The notes below the pieces were generated by a model. It made no database searches, was not told the origin of the DNA, and saw nothing but the letters and a program-made list of their open reading frames with translations. Positions 25,106 through 32,585 of a DNA stretch of 64,000 bases are shown in pieces (the stretch's first letter is position 1; every line of letters begins with the position of its first letter). The DNA is taken from NCBI RefSeq assembly GCF_014653945.1, contig NZ_BNAU01000003.1, positions 248,001-312,000 of the forward strand, in the 5' to 3' direction. This DNA is from Amycolatopsis deserti. GTDB taxonomy: Bacteria; Actinomycetota; Actinomycetes; Mycobacteriales; Pseudonocardiaceae. Made by a program: the position numbers and the translations under genes.

Positions 25106-26694
25106 AGGTCGTCCTCAAAGGCTAGTTGACGCAGCGGAGGTCTGATTCGAGATCCGGGCTCTAGCCTACTATCCAAAAAGCGTCGAACCAGATTCTCTAG
25201 CGCCTTCTGCCTGATCTTGATGAACGAATCGAAGTCAGACGAAACCAACGCCTTCCGAGAATCGGCATCAATGAGATGACTAGCGAGCACCTCCGAATCG
25301 CCAACGGCTCGAATGCTCTCGGAGTCGACACGCCAGAACCCACGATTAGCCGCCAAGGATCGACTCCTAGGCGTAAAACGGGTAACCGCGTCTGTTCCGT
25401 AACGCCCGAACTCCAGCCCAAGATCGATCTTACTTCGATCGGCGTCGAGAGGCTCAAGGGAAGCGAGCGCTAAAGCAATTAGTCGAGTATTCGCGGCCTT
25501 AGTATTAAAATTGTCCATCGGTAGATATGGAACTTCTCGGTCCGGAGTGAAATCCAAAAGCGCTTTGACCGCCGAGTATTCGGACGGAGCTTGTGTTGGA
25601 TCATGAAGTTCGGGATTAACCGACCTAATCGCCCGACGCAAGACTGGCGTTTGGCCGCCTTCTCGACCAAACCCATGAACCCAACCTCGCCAGAGCCAAC
25701 GCGCTAAGAGTCGCCTATTCCATGGCTCGGGGTCCGGGTGAAGGTGGAAGAAGACCGCCAAAACAGGAAGTGGAAGGGTATTGGGCATCAATAACTGATG
25801 CGCTACACCCTCACTTCGTAGAAACTCAATGGCGCGCGTAAGCGCGACCTCGGTCGCATCGAACCAGTCGGCCGGACGATCACCGTCACCAAACTCGTCG
25901 CGGATATCCCGTTGAACGTCGCCGCCTCTCAAAGCCAACAAGCTTTGAACCACTCGCCCCTCGTCCAGTGTCCCGAAACCCAATTTCTCAATGGCGGCTA
26001 CCACCGATGCCGGACTTCCGGGCTCTTCTACGCCGGCGAACAACGCATGGAAGACCTGCGCTCTACTGATCGGCTTACCCGCAGAGTTGACGCGATCAAA
26101 AACTTCGCGTAGCAGTTCCTGGTTATTTCCTGAAACGATGTACGCGGGAATCCGGTAGTCGCGGAGAGCGCCACCCAAACGGTCGGCGGTGTCGAAGTCT
26201 TCAGGAGCGAGTTCATCGGCGTGGTTTCGAAGCCATTGGAGTAGGGTACGGGTTTCCAGAGCTTCGCGCACGGGGATTGCTCTAGGCGGGACTGACCCCC
26301 GTCGAGGCGGAATAAATTTCTGCGTTTCAAGGTCGAAAAAGACCTCAAAGCGCTCATCCTCGGTCCGATACTTCGTGGATAGCGCGACGAAAAGTGACGT
26401 GATCCGCTGTTGGCCGTCGACTACCCAATAGGCGTTGGGGTTTTGCGGTACGTCAAAAGTGATCGGACCTAAAGTTACTGTCCCAGCCTCAGCAAATTGG
26501 CGCCACAGCAGTAGGGTACCAACAGGAAATCCTCGATAAATACTGTCAAATAACGTTCGTATGTCTTTCGAGGTCCATGCGAACTGTCGCTGGAAAGTGG
26601 GGACCCGAATGCTGCCTTCGCCGGCGTACTGCACAAGTTCCGGGATGCTGAAGTTTCCAGAACCGGTGCCGTCCAGCGGAACGTTGCTAGTCAC
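25102..26694 (-). CDS. DUF262-domain protein, island cargo upstream of HipA-like kinase
   Basis: A 530-residue protein with an N-terminal DUF262 domain: VPTFQRQFAW (31-40) and the diagnostic VVDGQQRITSL (91-101). The rest is helical (DRVNSAGKPISRAQVF, RRLLARWLWRGW). No DUF1524 HNH motif is seen at the C-terminus, unlike GmrSD or SspE. The DUF262 DGQQR motif is tied to nucleotide hydrolysis or DNA-modification sensing in defence proteins. The gene begins with GTG 26694 and is translationally coupled to the HipA-like kinase. The pair may act as a defence or toxin system. That is inference. Confidence 0.85.
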   Translation of the reverse strand: MTSNVPLDGTGSGNFSIPELVQYAGEGSIRVPTFQRQFAWTSKDIRTLFDSIYRGFPVGTLLLWRQFAEAGTVTLGPITFDVPQNPNAYWVVDGQQRITSLFVALSTKYRTEDERFEVFFDLETQKFIPPRRGSVPPRAIPVREALETRTLLQWLRNHADELAPEDFDTADRLGGALRDYRIPAYIVSGNNQELLREVFDRVNSAGKPISRAQVFHALFAGVEEPGSPASVVAAIEKLGFGTLDEGRVVQSLLALRGGDVQRDIRDEFGDGDRPADWFDATEVALTRAIEFLRSEGVAHQLLMPNTLPLPVLAVFFHLHPDPEPWNRRLLARWLWRGWVHGFGREGGQTPVLRRAIRSVNPELHDPTQAPSEYSAVKALLDFTPDREVPYLPMDNFNTKAANTRLIALALASLEPLDADRSKIDLGLEFGRYGTDAVTRFTPRSRSLAANRGFWRVDSESIRAVGDSEVLASHLIDADSRKALVSSDFDSFIKIRQKALENLVRRFLDSRLEPGSRIRPPLRQLAFEDDL

Positions 26695-26819
26695 TCTAAA
26701 TCCTCATCCTTCGTCGAGCGCCACTCGAATAGAGTGTATCGTCAGAAGGCGCCTACGCGCAGGGCCTTTGAGTATCTTCAGGTGCCTCAAACTATCGACT
26801 CGACTGGGATAACCGCGAC

Positions 26820-27035
26820 ATGACCGATACTGGGAAGACTGGAAGGTGGCTCCACGTGGCACAAGCGGTCGCCGCGCCCCCCGACGGGTCCGACGCCGGC
26901 GAGGTCATCCGCTGGTACCGGCAGCACCACAACCTCACCCAGCAGGAAGCCGCTGACCTGCTCAACACGACGCAGTCCTGGGTGTCCAAGGTCGAAAAGG
27001 GCAAGCTCGTGCCCGGCCTCGCCGAGCTGCGGTGA
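26820..27035 (+). pseudogene. Truncated XRE/HTH_3 regulator
   Basis: A 71-codon frame with a helix-turn-helix of the Cro/CI type (EVIRWYRQHHNLTQQEAADLLNTTQSWVSKVEKGKLVP, about residues 28-65). It ends with TGA at GLAELR, where related regulators continue into a longer C-terminal domain. It is divergent from the DUF262 gene across a 125-bp A/T-richer gap, so it might still repress that promoter. Alternatively it is simply a deletion junction with the integrase remnant that follows 4 bp later. Confidence 0.6.
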
Positions 27036-27039
27036 AGAA

Positions 27040-27246
27040 GTGCTCGCCGGGCCGCTGGGCAAGCGACCCTATGACCTCCGGCACGCCGCTGTGTCGACCT
27101 GGCTCAACGGCGGTGTCGAGGCCACCAGGGTCGCCAAGTGGGCCGGGCACAGCCTGTCGGTGCTCCTGCGGGTCTACGCGAAGTGCCTCGATGGGGGCGA
27201 GCAGGCCGCCCGGGACCGCGTCCAGAGGGCCCTGGAGGGCCGCTGA
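27040..27246 (+). pseudogene. Tyrosine recombinase/integrase C-terminal remnant
   Basis: A frame of 68 codons encoding only the C-terminal catalytic end of a phage-type integrase. RPYDLRHAAVSTWLNGGVEA contains the conserved RH..S segment, WAGHSLSVLLRVYAK contains the GH motif and the nucleophilic Tyr, and a basic tail ends in GR. Core and N-terminal domains are missing and the start is only nominal. It lies 43 bp from the right boundary repeat, the expected place for an integrase gene. Confidence 0.85.
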
Positions 27247-27289
27247 GCCGTTGCCGCGTCTTTGCCGCGGGCACCCGTCACACACGGCC

Positions 27290-27418
27290 CAGCACTGCTC
27301 ACCACCGCACATACGGGGAAAGCCCCGTCGACCTGTTCGCGCAGGTCAACGGGGCTTTCCCGGAGGTGTGGCGGGTAGAGGATTCGAACCTCTGAAGGCA
27401 GTGCCGTCTGATTTACAG
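27290..27418. repeat. Right boundary repeat of the tRNA-Tyr island (att-like)
   Basis: A 129-bp copy of 23603-23731 (one mismatch). It includes the 3' part of the intact tRNA-Tyr (27369-27418) and the flanking hairpin. Recombination between the two copies would excise 3687 bp and leave a complete tRNA gene. Confidence 0.9.
27316..27361 (-). terminator. Hairpin downstream of tRNA-Tyr
   Basis: Arms GGGAAAGCCCCGT (27316-27328) and 27349-27361 pair over 13 bp. After one mismatch GACCTG pairs with CAGGTC around a 6-nt loop. It lies 8 nt past the tRNA 3' end on the minus strand and is also present in the left boundary repeat. Confidence 0.7.
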
Positions 27419-27450
27419 TCAGATCCCTTTGGCCGCTCGGGCAACCCGCC
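27369..27450 (-). tRNA. tRNA-Tyr (anticodon GTA)
   Basis: An 82-nt class II tRNA with acceptor arms GGCGGGT/ACCCGCC, anticodon stem-loop TCTGACTGTAAATCAGA giving anticodon GTA, a long variable arm and the T-loop GGTTCGAATCC. CCA is not encoded. Its 3' portion belongs to the right boundary repeat of the island, meaning the element restored the tRNA on integration. Confidence 0.95.
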
Positions 27451-27566
27451 ATGGCCGGGCGTCCCGGCCGGGGACTAGCTTACCAACCCTCCGGCGGGCC
27501 TCCGACGGGGGTGGGGGCGGCGCTATGGTGTGGGCAGCCGACAAGCGAAACGACGAGGTAGGACAC

Positions 27567-28058
27567 GTGGCGGATCCGTCATTCGACGTGGTGAGCAAGG
27601 TCGACCGGCAGGAGGTCGACAACGCCCTCAACCAGGCGGCCAAGGAGCTTTCCACCCGCTTCGACTTCCGCGGCGTCAACGCCAAGGTCTCCTGGGCCGG
27701 CGAAGAGGCCGTGACGATCGAGGCCGACACCGAGGAGCGCGCCAAGGCCGCGGTCGAGGTGTTCAAGGAGAAGCTGATCAAGCGGGGCATCTCGCTGAAG
27801 GCGTTCGAGGCCGACGAGCCCGCCGTGTCCGGCAAGATCTACAAGGTCAACGGCAAGATCCTCCAGGGCATCGCCGCCGACAAGGCCAAGCAGATCGCCA
27901 AGGCGATCCGCGACGAGGGCCCCAAGGGCGTCCAGGCCCAGATCCAGGGCGACCAGCTCCGCGTCTCCGGCAAGAAGAAGGACCACCTGCAGGACGTCAT
28001 CGCCCTGCTGAAGGACAAGGACTTCGGCATCGCGCTGCAGTTCACCAACTACCGCTGA
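27567..28058 (+). CDS. YajQ family (DUF520) nucleotide-binding protein
   Basis: A 163-residue protein with the complete YajQ fold: [20 protein letters not shown] at the N-terminus, TRFDFRG, and the C-terminal [29 protein letters not shown] with FTNYR at the end. Homologues bind nucleotides or RNA, and some bind cyclic di-GMP. Start GTG 27567 (VADPSF) follows GAGGTAGG at good spacing. It is monocistronic here and converges on lanC. Confidence 0.95.
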   Translation: MADPSFDVVSKVDRQEVDNALNQAAKELSTRFDFRGVNAKVSWAGEEAVTIEADTEERAKAAVEVFKEKLIKRGISLKAFEADEPAVSGKIYKVNGKILQGIAADKAKQIAKAIRDEGPKGVQAQIQGDQLRVSGKKKDHLQDVIALLKDKDFGIALQFTNYR

Positions 28059-28061
28059 CCG

Positions 28062-29213
28062 TCAGGTCAGCAGCAGCGCGGCGTCCCAGGGGGCGGGGTT
28101 GCCGGCGTAGCTCGACAGCGCCAGTGCGACTCCGGCGGCGCCCTGCAGCAGGCCGGCGTTGTCGGTCCACTCACCGGTGTGCAGGCGGTGCCGGAAACCG
28201 AACGGGGACGACGGGTCGAATGCGGCAAGGACCCGGTCGGCGATCCGGTCGGACGGGCGGCCCATCCGCACGCTGATCTGCAGCAACCCGGCGTCGCCAT
28301 GGCACACGGTCGGGCCCTCCGCCGGGCCCGGCCCGCGCATGGCGGCGGCCGCCAGGCCGGCGAGACCCGCGTCGCCCAGCTCGGCCGCGGCCACGTGCAG
28401 CGCGTACGCCACCCCGGCCGTCCCGTAGCACCACGCCGACCGCGACGGCGGCGCCGCCGACCCCCGCACCTGCGCGTCGAAGCCGACGCGTGACGGCCAG
28501 CTCACCCCGGACTCGTCCGTCCACGACCACCGCAACAACCAGTCGGCGATCACGCGCATCGCGTCGGTCATGCCGTCGACCCGGTGGCCGTGCCGGTGGG
28601 CCAGCGACAACAGCACGAGCGGACCACTGATGCCGTGCGCCAGGCCGGCGTTGAAATCGCCCCGCGGGTAGCGCTCGCGATCCACCTCGACCGCATACCG
28701 GTCCGGCGCGCACCACCACCCGGGCACCTCGTGCCCCTCCACGAGGACCGGCCGGGTCAACTCCACCAGACGCGCCAGCACGACCTCCAGCGCGGACAGG
28801 CACCGGTCGCCGCCCAGGGCGAGCAGCAGACGGCCCTTGCCGGCGAGCCCGCTGATCACGTCGTAGTCCGACACGGCGAGCCGATCAGCGCGGGGCCACG
28901 ACTCGCACACGTCGGCGAGCGCCGAGCCGGCTTTGCGCAGCAGGCCGTCGTAACCGCCGCCGTGCACGGCCCGGTGCACCAGTGCCGCGGGCACCGTCGC
29001 CTCCGGGGCGACCTCACCCGACGCCGCCAGGTGCGCATGTGCCACCGCGGCCCACGCCGGGTCCCAGGCGGACAGTGCCGCGTGCAGGACGGCGATCCCC
29101 GGGTGGCCGTCCAGCAGACGGGGTCCGCGCCCCCGCACCGAGCGCAGCCGGTTGCCTACCTCGAGCGCGATGTCCTTCGCCCGTGCGCGCCGCGTGGTCT
29201 CGACAGTCGTCAC
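28062..29213 (-). CDS. Lanthipeptide cyclase (LanC)
   Basis: A 383-residue LanC-like cyclase. It catalyses Michael addition of Cys thiols to dehydrated Ser/Thr to form (methyl)lanthionine rings. All zinc-site signatures are present: H193 in GLAHGISGP, C262 in WCYGTAG and C304-H305 in CHGDAGLL. The start is GTG 29213, which overlaps the stop of the 48-codon mini-ORF by 4 bp. The first 36 residues are duplicated in that mini-ORF. It is the third gene of a lanA-lanB-lanC operon with no transporter or protease beside it. Confidence 0.93.
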   Translation of the reverse strand: MTTVETTRRARAKDIALEVGNRLRSVRGRGPRLLDGHPGIAVLHAALSAWDPAWAAVAHAHLAASGEVAPEATVPAALVHRAVHGGGYDGLLRKAGSALADVCESWPRADRLAVSDYDVISGLAGKGRLLLALGGDRCLSALEVVLARLVELTRPVLVEGHEVPGWWCAPDRYAVEVDRERYPRGDFNAGLAHGISGPLVLLSLAHRHGHRVDGMTDAMRVIADWLLRWSWTDESGVSWPSRVGFDAQVRGSAAPPSRSAWCYGTAGVAYALHVAAAELGDAGLAGLAAAAMRGPGPAEGPTVCHGDAGLLQISVRMGRPSDRIADRVLAAFDPSSPFGFRHRLHTGEWTDNAGLLQGAAGVALALSSYAGNPAPWDAALLLT

Positions 29214-29356
29214 CGGCCGTGCCTCCCACGATCCATGCGCAGCCCCGGCTGCGCCTCCAGCAAACTGGACCCACGCCACCGCACCGCCCGCAAACGGCCG
29301 CCCACCTCCAGCGCGATCTCCCACACCCGCGCCCGCCGCGTCGTTTCGACAGTCAC
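29210..29356 (-). CDS. 48-codon chimeric mini-ORF between lanB and lanC (duplication product)
   Basis: The frame VTVETTRRARVWEIALEVGG... matches the first about 36 residues of LanC and then ends LRMDRGRHGR, the same ten residues that end LanB (29353-29382). It arises from a tandem duplication of about 140-143 bp covering the lanB-lanC junction. It keeps GTGA overlaps with lanB upstream (29353-29356) and with lanC downstream (29210-29213), so ribosomes could still pass from one gene to the next. A function for the peptide itself is doubtful. Confidence 0.6.
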   Translation of the reverse strand: MTVETTRRARVWEIALEVGGRLRAVRWRGSSLLEAQPGLRMDRGRHGR

Positions 29357-32202
29357 CGGCCGTGCCTCCCCCGGTCCATGCGCAGCGCCAGCCCGCCGTG
29401 CACCAACGCGTACACCTCCTGCTCCCGCGCCCGGTCGATCCCGAACAGGCGGTTGCAGTGCATGTGCGCCAAGCTCAGCGCGACCCGGCCGTGCTGCTCC
29501 GGCGCCACGCGCCTCAAGTACTCCACAACCGCTCGGCTCCGCTGCCTCCACGGTTGGTCCAGTGACGGACGACCGGTGGCATCGATCGCCGCCGCGAATG
29601 CCTCCCGGCGGTCGCGGGCCACACTCCGCCGCAGGTCGAGGGGCACGGACGCCGCGAGCCAGTCCAGGATCTCCGGAGGCTGTCCGAAATGCCGGACGAG
29701 GTCCAGCACGCTCAGCGCCGCGAGGTCGTCCGAGTCCCGGTCGAGCATCGCGAGCGCGACCAGCGAATCCGCGTGGAACACCCGCTCGGCCCCGGCGATC
29801 GCGTCCGGACCGCCGTACCGCTCGACCTCCGGGTCGTAGCTGTCCAGCACCAGCCGGGACAGCAGCCCCTCCGCCCGGAGCCCGGCCGCCCACGCGTGCA
29901 GACGCGGCAACAGCGTCGTCCACAACACGTCCGGCTTCCCGGCGAACCGGATCCGGAGATGCGGATCGGGATCGGCATATCGGACGAAGTGCCAGTCCTC
30001 CACCCCGGCGACCAGCTCGCTGAGCCGCGACTGGAGGATCTGGCGCTGGGCGGCGTCCCCCGCGTAGAGCTTGGCGTACAACCAGTCCCCGCCCGGGAGC
30101 TGCAGCGCGTCGGACCGGGTCCGGGTGGCCGGAACGGGCCGCGCGGCGGGACGCTCCCCCAGCAATTGGAACACGACCTCGCACGCGTGCCCGTCGAGCC
30201 AGCCGTCGCCCCGCGACAGGACCTCCTGCACCACCAGCCGCGGCGTCTTCCGCAGCTCCGCGCGGAACACCGCCAGGTGCCCGGGGTCGTCGAGGTCGAT
30301 CGCGATCCGGTTGTCCGAGCTGGTCAGCTGCACCCACCTGGGCACGTCCCAGCGGTCCCGCCAGTTTCGGACGGCGTCCGGCCAGTCGGACGAGGGATCG
30401 AGCATCTCCCGGCTGGGCAGCCATCGCGCCGGTGCGAGCACGGTCCGGCCGTACCGGACCCGGGGCAGCATCGGGGCGGTCGACAAATCGCCCCAGCGCC
30501 ATGGCAGACACGACGGGTTCTCCTGCTCCCCCAGCTCCAGCAGGAACCGCGCGACCGGCGGAACGTGTCCGCTGCGCGGGTTCAGCATCGACCCGGACAC
30601 CGGCACCACGCGCCGCCCGGACGCCAGGTCGACGAGGTACAGCTCGTCCTGCGTCGCGCCGACCGCGAGATCGTCCAGCGCCAGGTCGGTGACGTCGCCG
30701 ACAGATGGACCACAACTCACCGGGATGCGCATCGGGAGCCGCTGCGGCACCGACGCGACGTTCGCCGAGCGCGTCGTCCGCGGCCGGCACGCGACCTGCG
30801 CCGCACCGGCCGGGGCACCGTCGCGGACCAGCGCCGTCAGTTCGGCGTCGAGTTCGGGCATGAGGTGCGCGAACCGCGCGACAGTCGATCCCGCCTGCGG
30901 CGACCCGAGGTTCTCGCCGATGACCAGGCGGAACTCGCCCGCGCACAACGCGTCCCAGCTGGGGGCGAGAACCTCCGCGCACAGCTCCATCGACACCGGG
31001 CGGCGCGACGGCGGGTCCTCGGCGAGCAGGTCGATCAGCGGATCGTCGAGTTCGATCTCGTCCCGACCTTCCCGCACCGCGGCCAGCAGGATCTCGATCA
31101 AACCCCGCTGCCCCGGCCGGTCCGGCCGTTGCGTGAAATCGGGCAGCCCCATGCCGCGGGTGTCGTCGAGCAGTTCCAGCACCGGCACCAGCCGGTCGCT
31201 GCCGTACCGCTCCAGAAAGCGCTTGCGATATCCGTCCAACCAGGACGGTCCGGCGGTACTCCCCAGGCGCCACAACGCCTCCGCGGCGCGAGCGGCTTCC
31301 ACCCCCAGCGCGGCTGGCAACGTCGCGGAGACGTCCAGTCGCAGATCGGTCTGGATCACGTCATCCACGTCGTGCAACGCACGCATCCGGGTCGCGACCG
31401 CCCGCAGACGGGACCGCCGGTCCTCACCGGCCACGTCGGCGGCCCGCAACTCCCGCAGGATCGCGCTCAACTCCGCGTGCATCGGATGTTCCGCCGGCAC
31501 GCGGTCGAGCACGTGGGCGAGCGGGTCGGCGCAGTCCGGCGGCGGATCCAGGTCGGTGAGCAGCACCCCGACCTCGACGAGCTGCCGCAGGACGCCTTCG
31601 AAACCGGTGCGACGGAACCGCCGGCAGAGCTGCTCGACCAGGTCCGGCCAAGCCACCGGCGTGACCGTCATTTCGCGGACGGCCCGCACGAGCGGCGTGA
31701 ACCGGATCGAGGCTTCACGACGACGTGCACCCTCGTACCGCTCGGGCAGCACCAGACGGTCGCCGCGGAGGACGCTGACGTTGTTGGCGACCAGGATCGT
31801 CCTGGTCAGGACCACGGGATCGGTCCGCAGCCGACCCAGGACCCCGTCCAGCCACTCGGCGTCTGTCCGACTGGTCGGACGGTGGCGATCGCCGAACCGC
31901 AGCTCGGGGTCGGCGCCCAGTCGCACGGGCGCGACCCCGGCGAAGAGTCCGAACGGCGTCGGGCGGCTGGTCATGCGCAGGTGGTACTTGGCGAGGGCGA
32001 GCGCGCCGCGCCGGCGGACCTTGTCCTTGACCGGTTCGCCGCGCACCACGCGGAGGACGTCGCGAGCCAGGCTCGGGCTGGCCGCCTCGACCGCTTCCAC
32101 CAGCGTTTCGTCCGCCGCGAGGTCCTCCAGCGGCGGGATCGGCCCCCAGACGCGGGGTCGCACCGCGGCCCGCAGCAGGGCCGGGCCGGCACACGTGAAC
32201 AT
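29353..32202 (-). CDS. Class I lanthipeptide dehydratase (LanB), full length
   Basis: A 949-residue two-domain LanB. The N-terminal lantibiotic dehydratase domain transfers glutamate from glutamyl-tRNA to Ser/Thr of the precursor. It shows KYHLRMTSRPTPFGLFAGVA (near residue 72) and RSANVASVPQRLPMRIPVS. The C-terminal SpaB_C elimination domain covers about the last 280 residues (GGDWLYAKLYAGDAAQRQILQ, HFVRYADPDPHLRIRF, SYDPEVERYGG, HMHCNRLFG). ATG 32202 follows GGGAGG. It is separated from lanA by an attenuator-like hairpin and overlaps the following mini-ORF by 4 bp. The C-terminal ten codons are duplicated downstream. Confidence 0.94.
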   Translation of the reverse strand: MFTCAGPALLRAAVRPRVWGPIPPLEDLAADETLVEAVEAASPSLARDVLRVVRGEPVKDKVRRRGALALAKYHLRMTSRPTPFGLFAGVAPVRLGADPELRFGDRHRPTSRTDAEWLDGVLGRLRTDPVVLTRTILVANNVSVLRGDRLVLPERYEGARRREASIRFTPLVRAVREMTVTPVAWPDLVEQLCRRFRRTGFEGVLRQLVEVGVLLTDLDPPPDCADPLAHVLDRVPAEHPMHAELSAILRELRAADVAGEDRRSRLRAVATRMRALHDVDDVIQTDLRLDVSATLPAALGVEAARAAEALWRLGSTAGPSWLDGYRKRFLERYGSDRLVPVLELLDDTRGMGLPDFTQRPDRPGQRGLIEILLAAVREGRDEIELDDPLIDLLAEDPPSRRPVSMELCAEVLAPSWDALCAGEFRLVIGENLGSPQAGSTVARFAHLMPELDAELTALVRDGAPAGAAQVACRPRTTRSANVASVPQRLPMRIPVSCGPSVGDVTDLALDDLAVGATQDELYLVDLASGRRVVPVSGSMLNPRSGHVPPVARFLLELGEQENPSCLPWRWGDLSTAPMLPRVRYGRTVLAPARWLPSREMLDPSSDWPDAVRNWRDRWDVPRWVQLTSSDNRIAIDLDDPGHLAVFRAELRKTPRLVVQEVLSRGDGWLDGHACEVVFQLLGERPAARPVPATRTRSDALQLPGGDWLYAKLYAGDAAQRQILQSRLSELVAGVEDWHFVRYADPDPHLRIRFAGKPDVLWTTLLPRLHAWAAGLRAEGLLSRLVLDSYDPEVERYGGPDAIAGAERVFHADSLVALAMLDRDSDDLAALSVLDLVRHFGQPPEILDWLAASVPLDLRRSVARDRREAFAAAIDATGRPSLDQPWRQRSRAVVEYLRRVAPEQHGRVALSLAHMHCNRLFGIDRAREQEVYALVHGGLALRMDRGRHGR

Positions 32203-32222
32203 CGGTTCGCCTCCCGGCTGGA

Positions 32223-32254
32223 CGGGTGGCGGGCCCCCGCGGACCCGCCACCCG
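32223..32254 (-). terminator. Attenuator-like hairpin between lanA and lanB
   Basis: Perfect 11-bp arms CGGGTGGCGGG (32223-32233) and 32244-32254 flank a 10-nt loop, starting 10 bp after the lanA stop and 20 bp before lanB. A partial terminator here is common in lanthipeptide operons and keeps precursor transcripts in excess of enzyme transcripts. Confidence 0.7.
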
Positions 32255-32263
32255 GAAGTCAGG

Positions 32264-32392
32264 TCAGCAGGACGGCCACAGGGTGTCGCAGATGTCGCTG
32301 AACCCGGACTTGTTCGTCAGCAGGTCCCCGTCCTGGGTCGGAGTCGCGATGCGGAGGTCCAGGTCGAAGTCCTCGGGAGCCAGGTTTTCCAC
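32264..32392 (-). CDS. Lanthipeptide precursor (LanA), FxLD-type leader
   Basis: A 42-codon gene immediately upstream of lanB. The leader contains FDLDLRI (residues 9-15), the class I FxLD recognition motif. The C-terminal region is SGFSDICDTLWPSC, with two Cys (C35, C42) and candidate donors S29, S32, T37 and S41. A likely pattern is a four-residue S32-C35 ring and a T37-C42 ring. This is inference; Thr17, Thr19 and Thr26 could also be dehydrated. Start GTG 32392 follows GGAGAGG at 8-9 nt. The cleavage site is unclear, since no double-Gly or protease gene is present. Confidence 0.85.
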   Translation of the reverse strand: MENLAPEDFDLDLRIATPTQDGDLLTNKSGFSDICDTLWPSC

Positions 32393-32451
32393 GGGATTTG
32401 CCTCTCCTTCGTCGTGAACTGTGGCTTGTGCCACTGGTTCTCGAACGTAGA

Positions 32452-32509
32452 GGATCGTTCAACGATCCAGCAAGAGGTTGATTCCAACGTGGTATTGCGC
32501 TACAACGTG
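32452..32509 (-). promoter_or_regulatory. Operator-like palindrome and direct repeat upstream of lanA
   Basis: The 17-bp palindrome GGATCGTT-C-AACGATCC (32452-32468) lies 60 bp upstream of lanA. Further upstream CAACGTG is directly repeated at 32485-32491 and 32503-32509 (18-bp spacing). The segment is A/T-richer than its surroundings, as expected for a promoter shared by the divergent lanA and BNR-protein genes. Confidence 0.5.
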
Positions 32510-32585
32510 ACCTTTTGCCCACGAGATCAGGCCGACAACCGTCACCCTGTGGTCTAATTCCGCTGCTGAGAGTGAGGGGTGACGG

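Larger units (their letters stand above)
23732..27418. mobile_element. Integrated genomic island in tRNA-Tyr (3.7 kb), integrase decayed
   Basis: The region between the two 129-bp direct repeats is visibly lower in G+C (many A/T-ending codons between 23850 and 26800) than the roughly 70% G+C flanks. It carries a HipA-like gene, a DUF262 gene, a truncated XRE regulator and a C-terminal tyrosine integrase fragment next to the tRNA-side boundary. The order tRNA, integrase end, cargo is the usual layout of tRNA-targeted integrative elements. The remnant integrase implies it can no longer move by itself. Confidence 0.85.
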
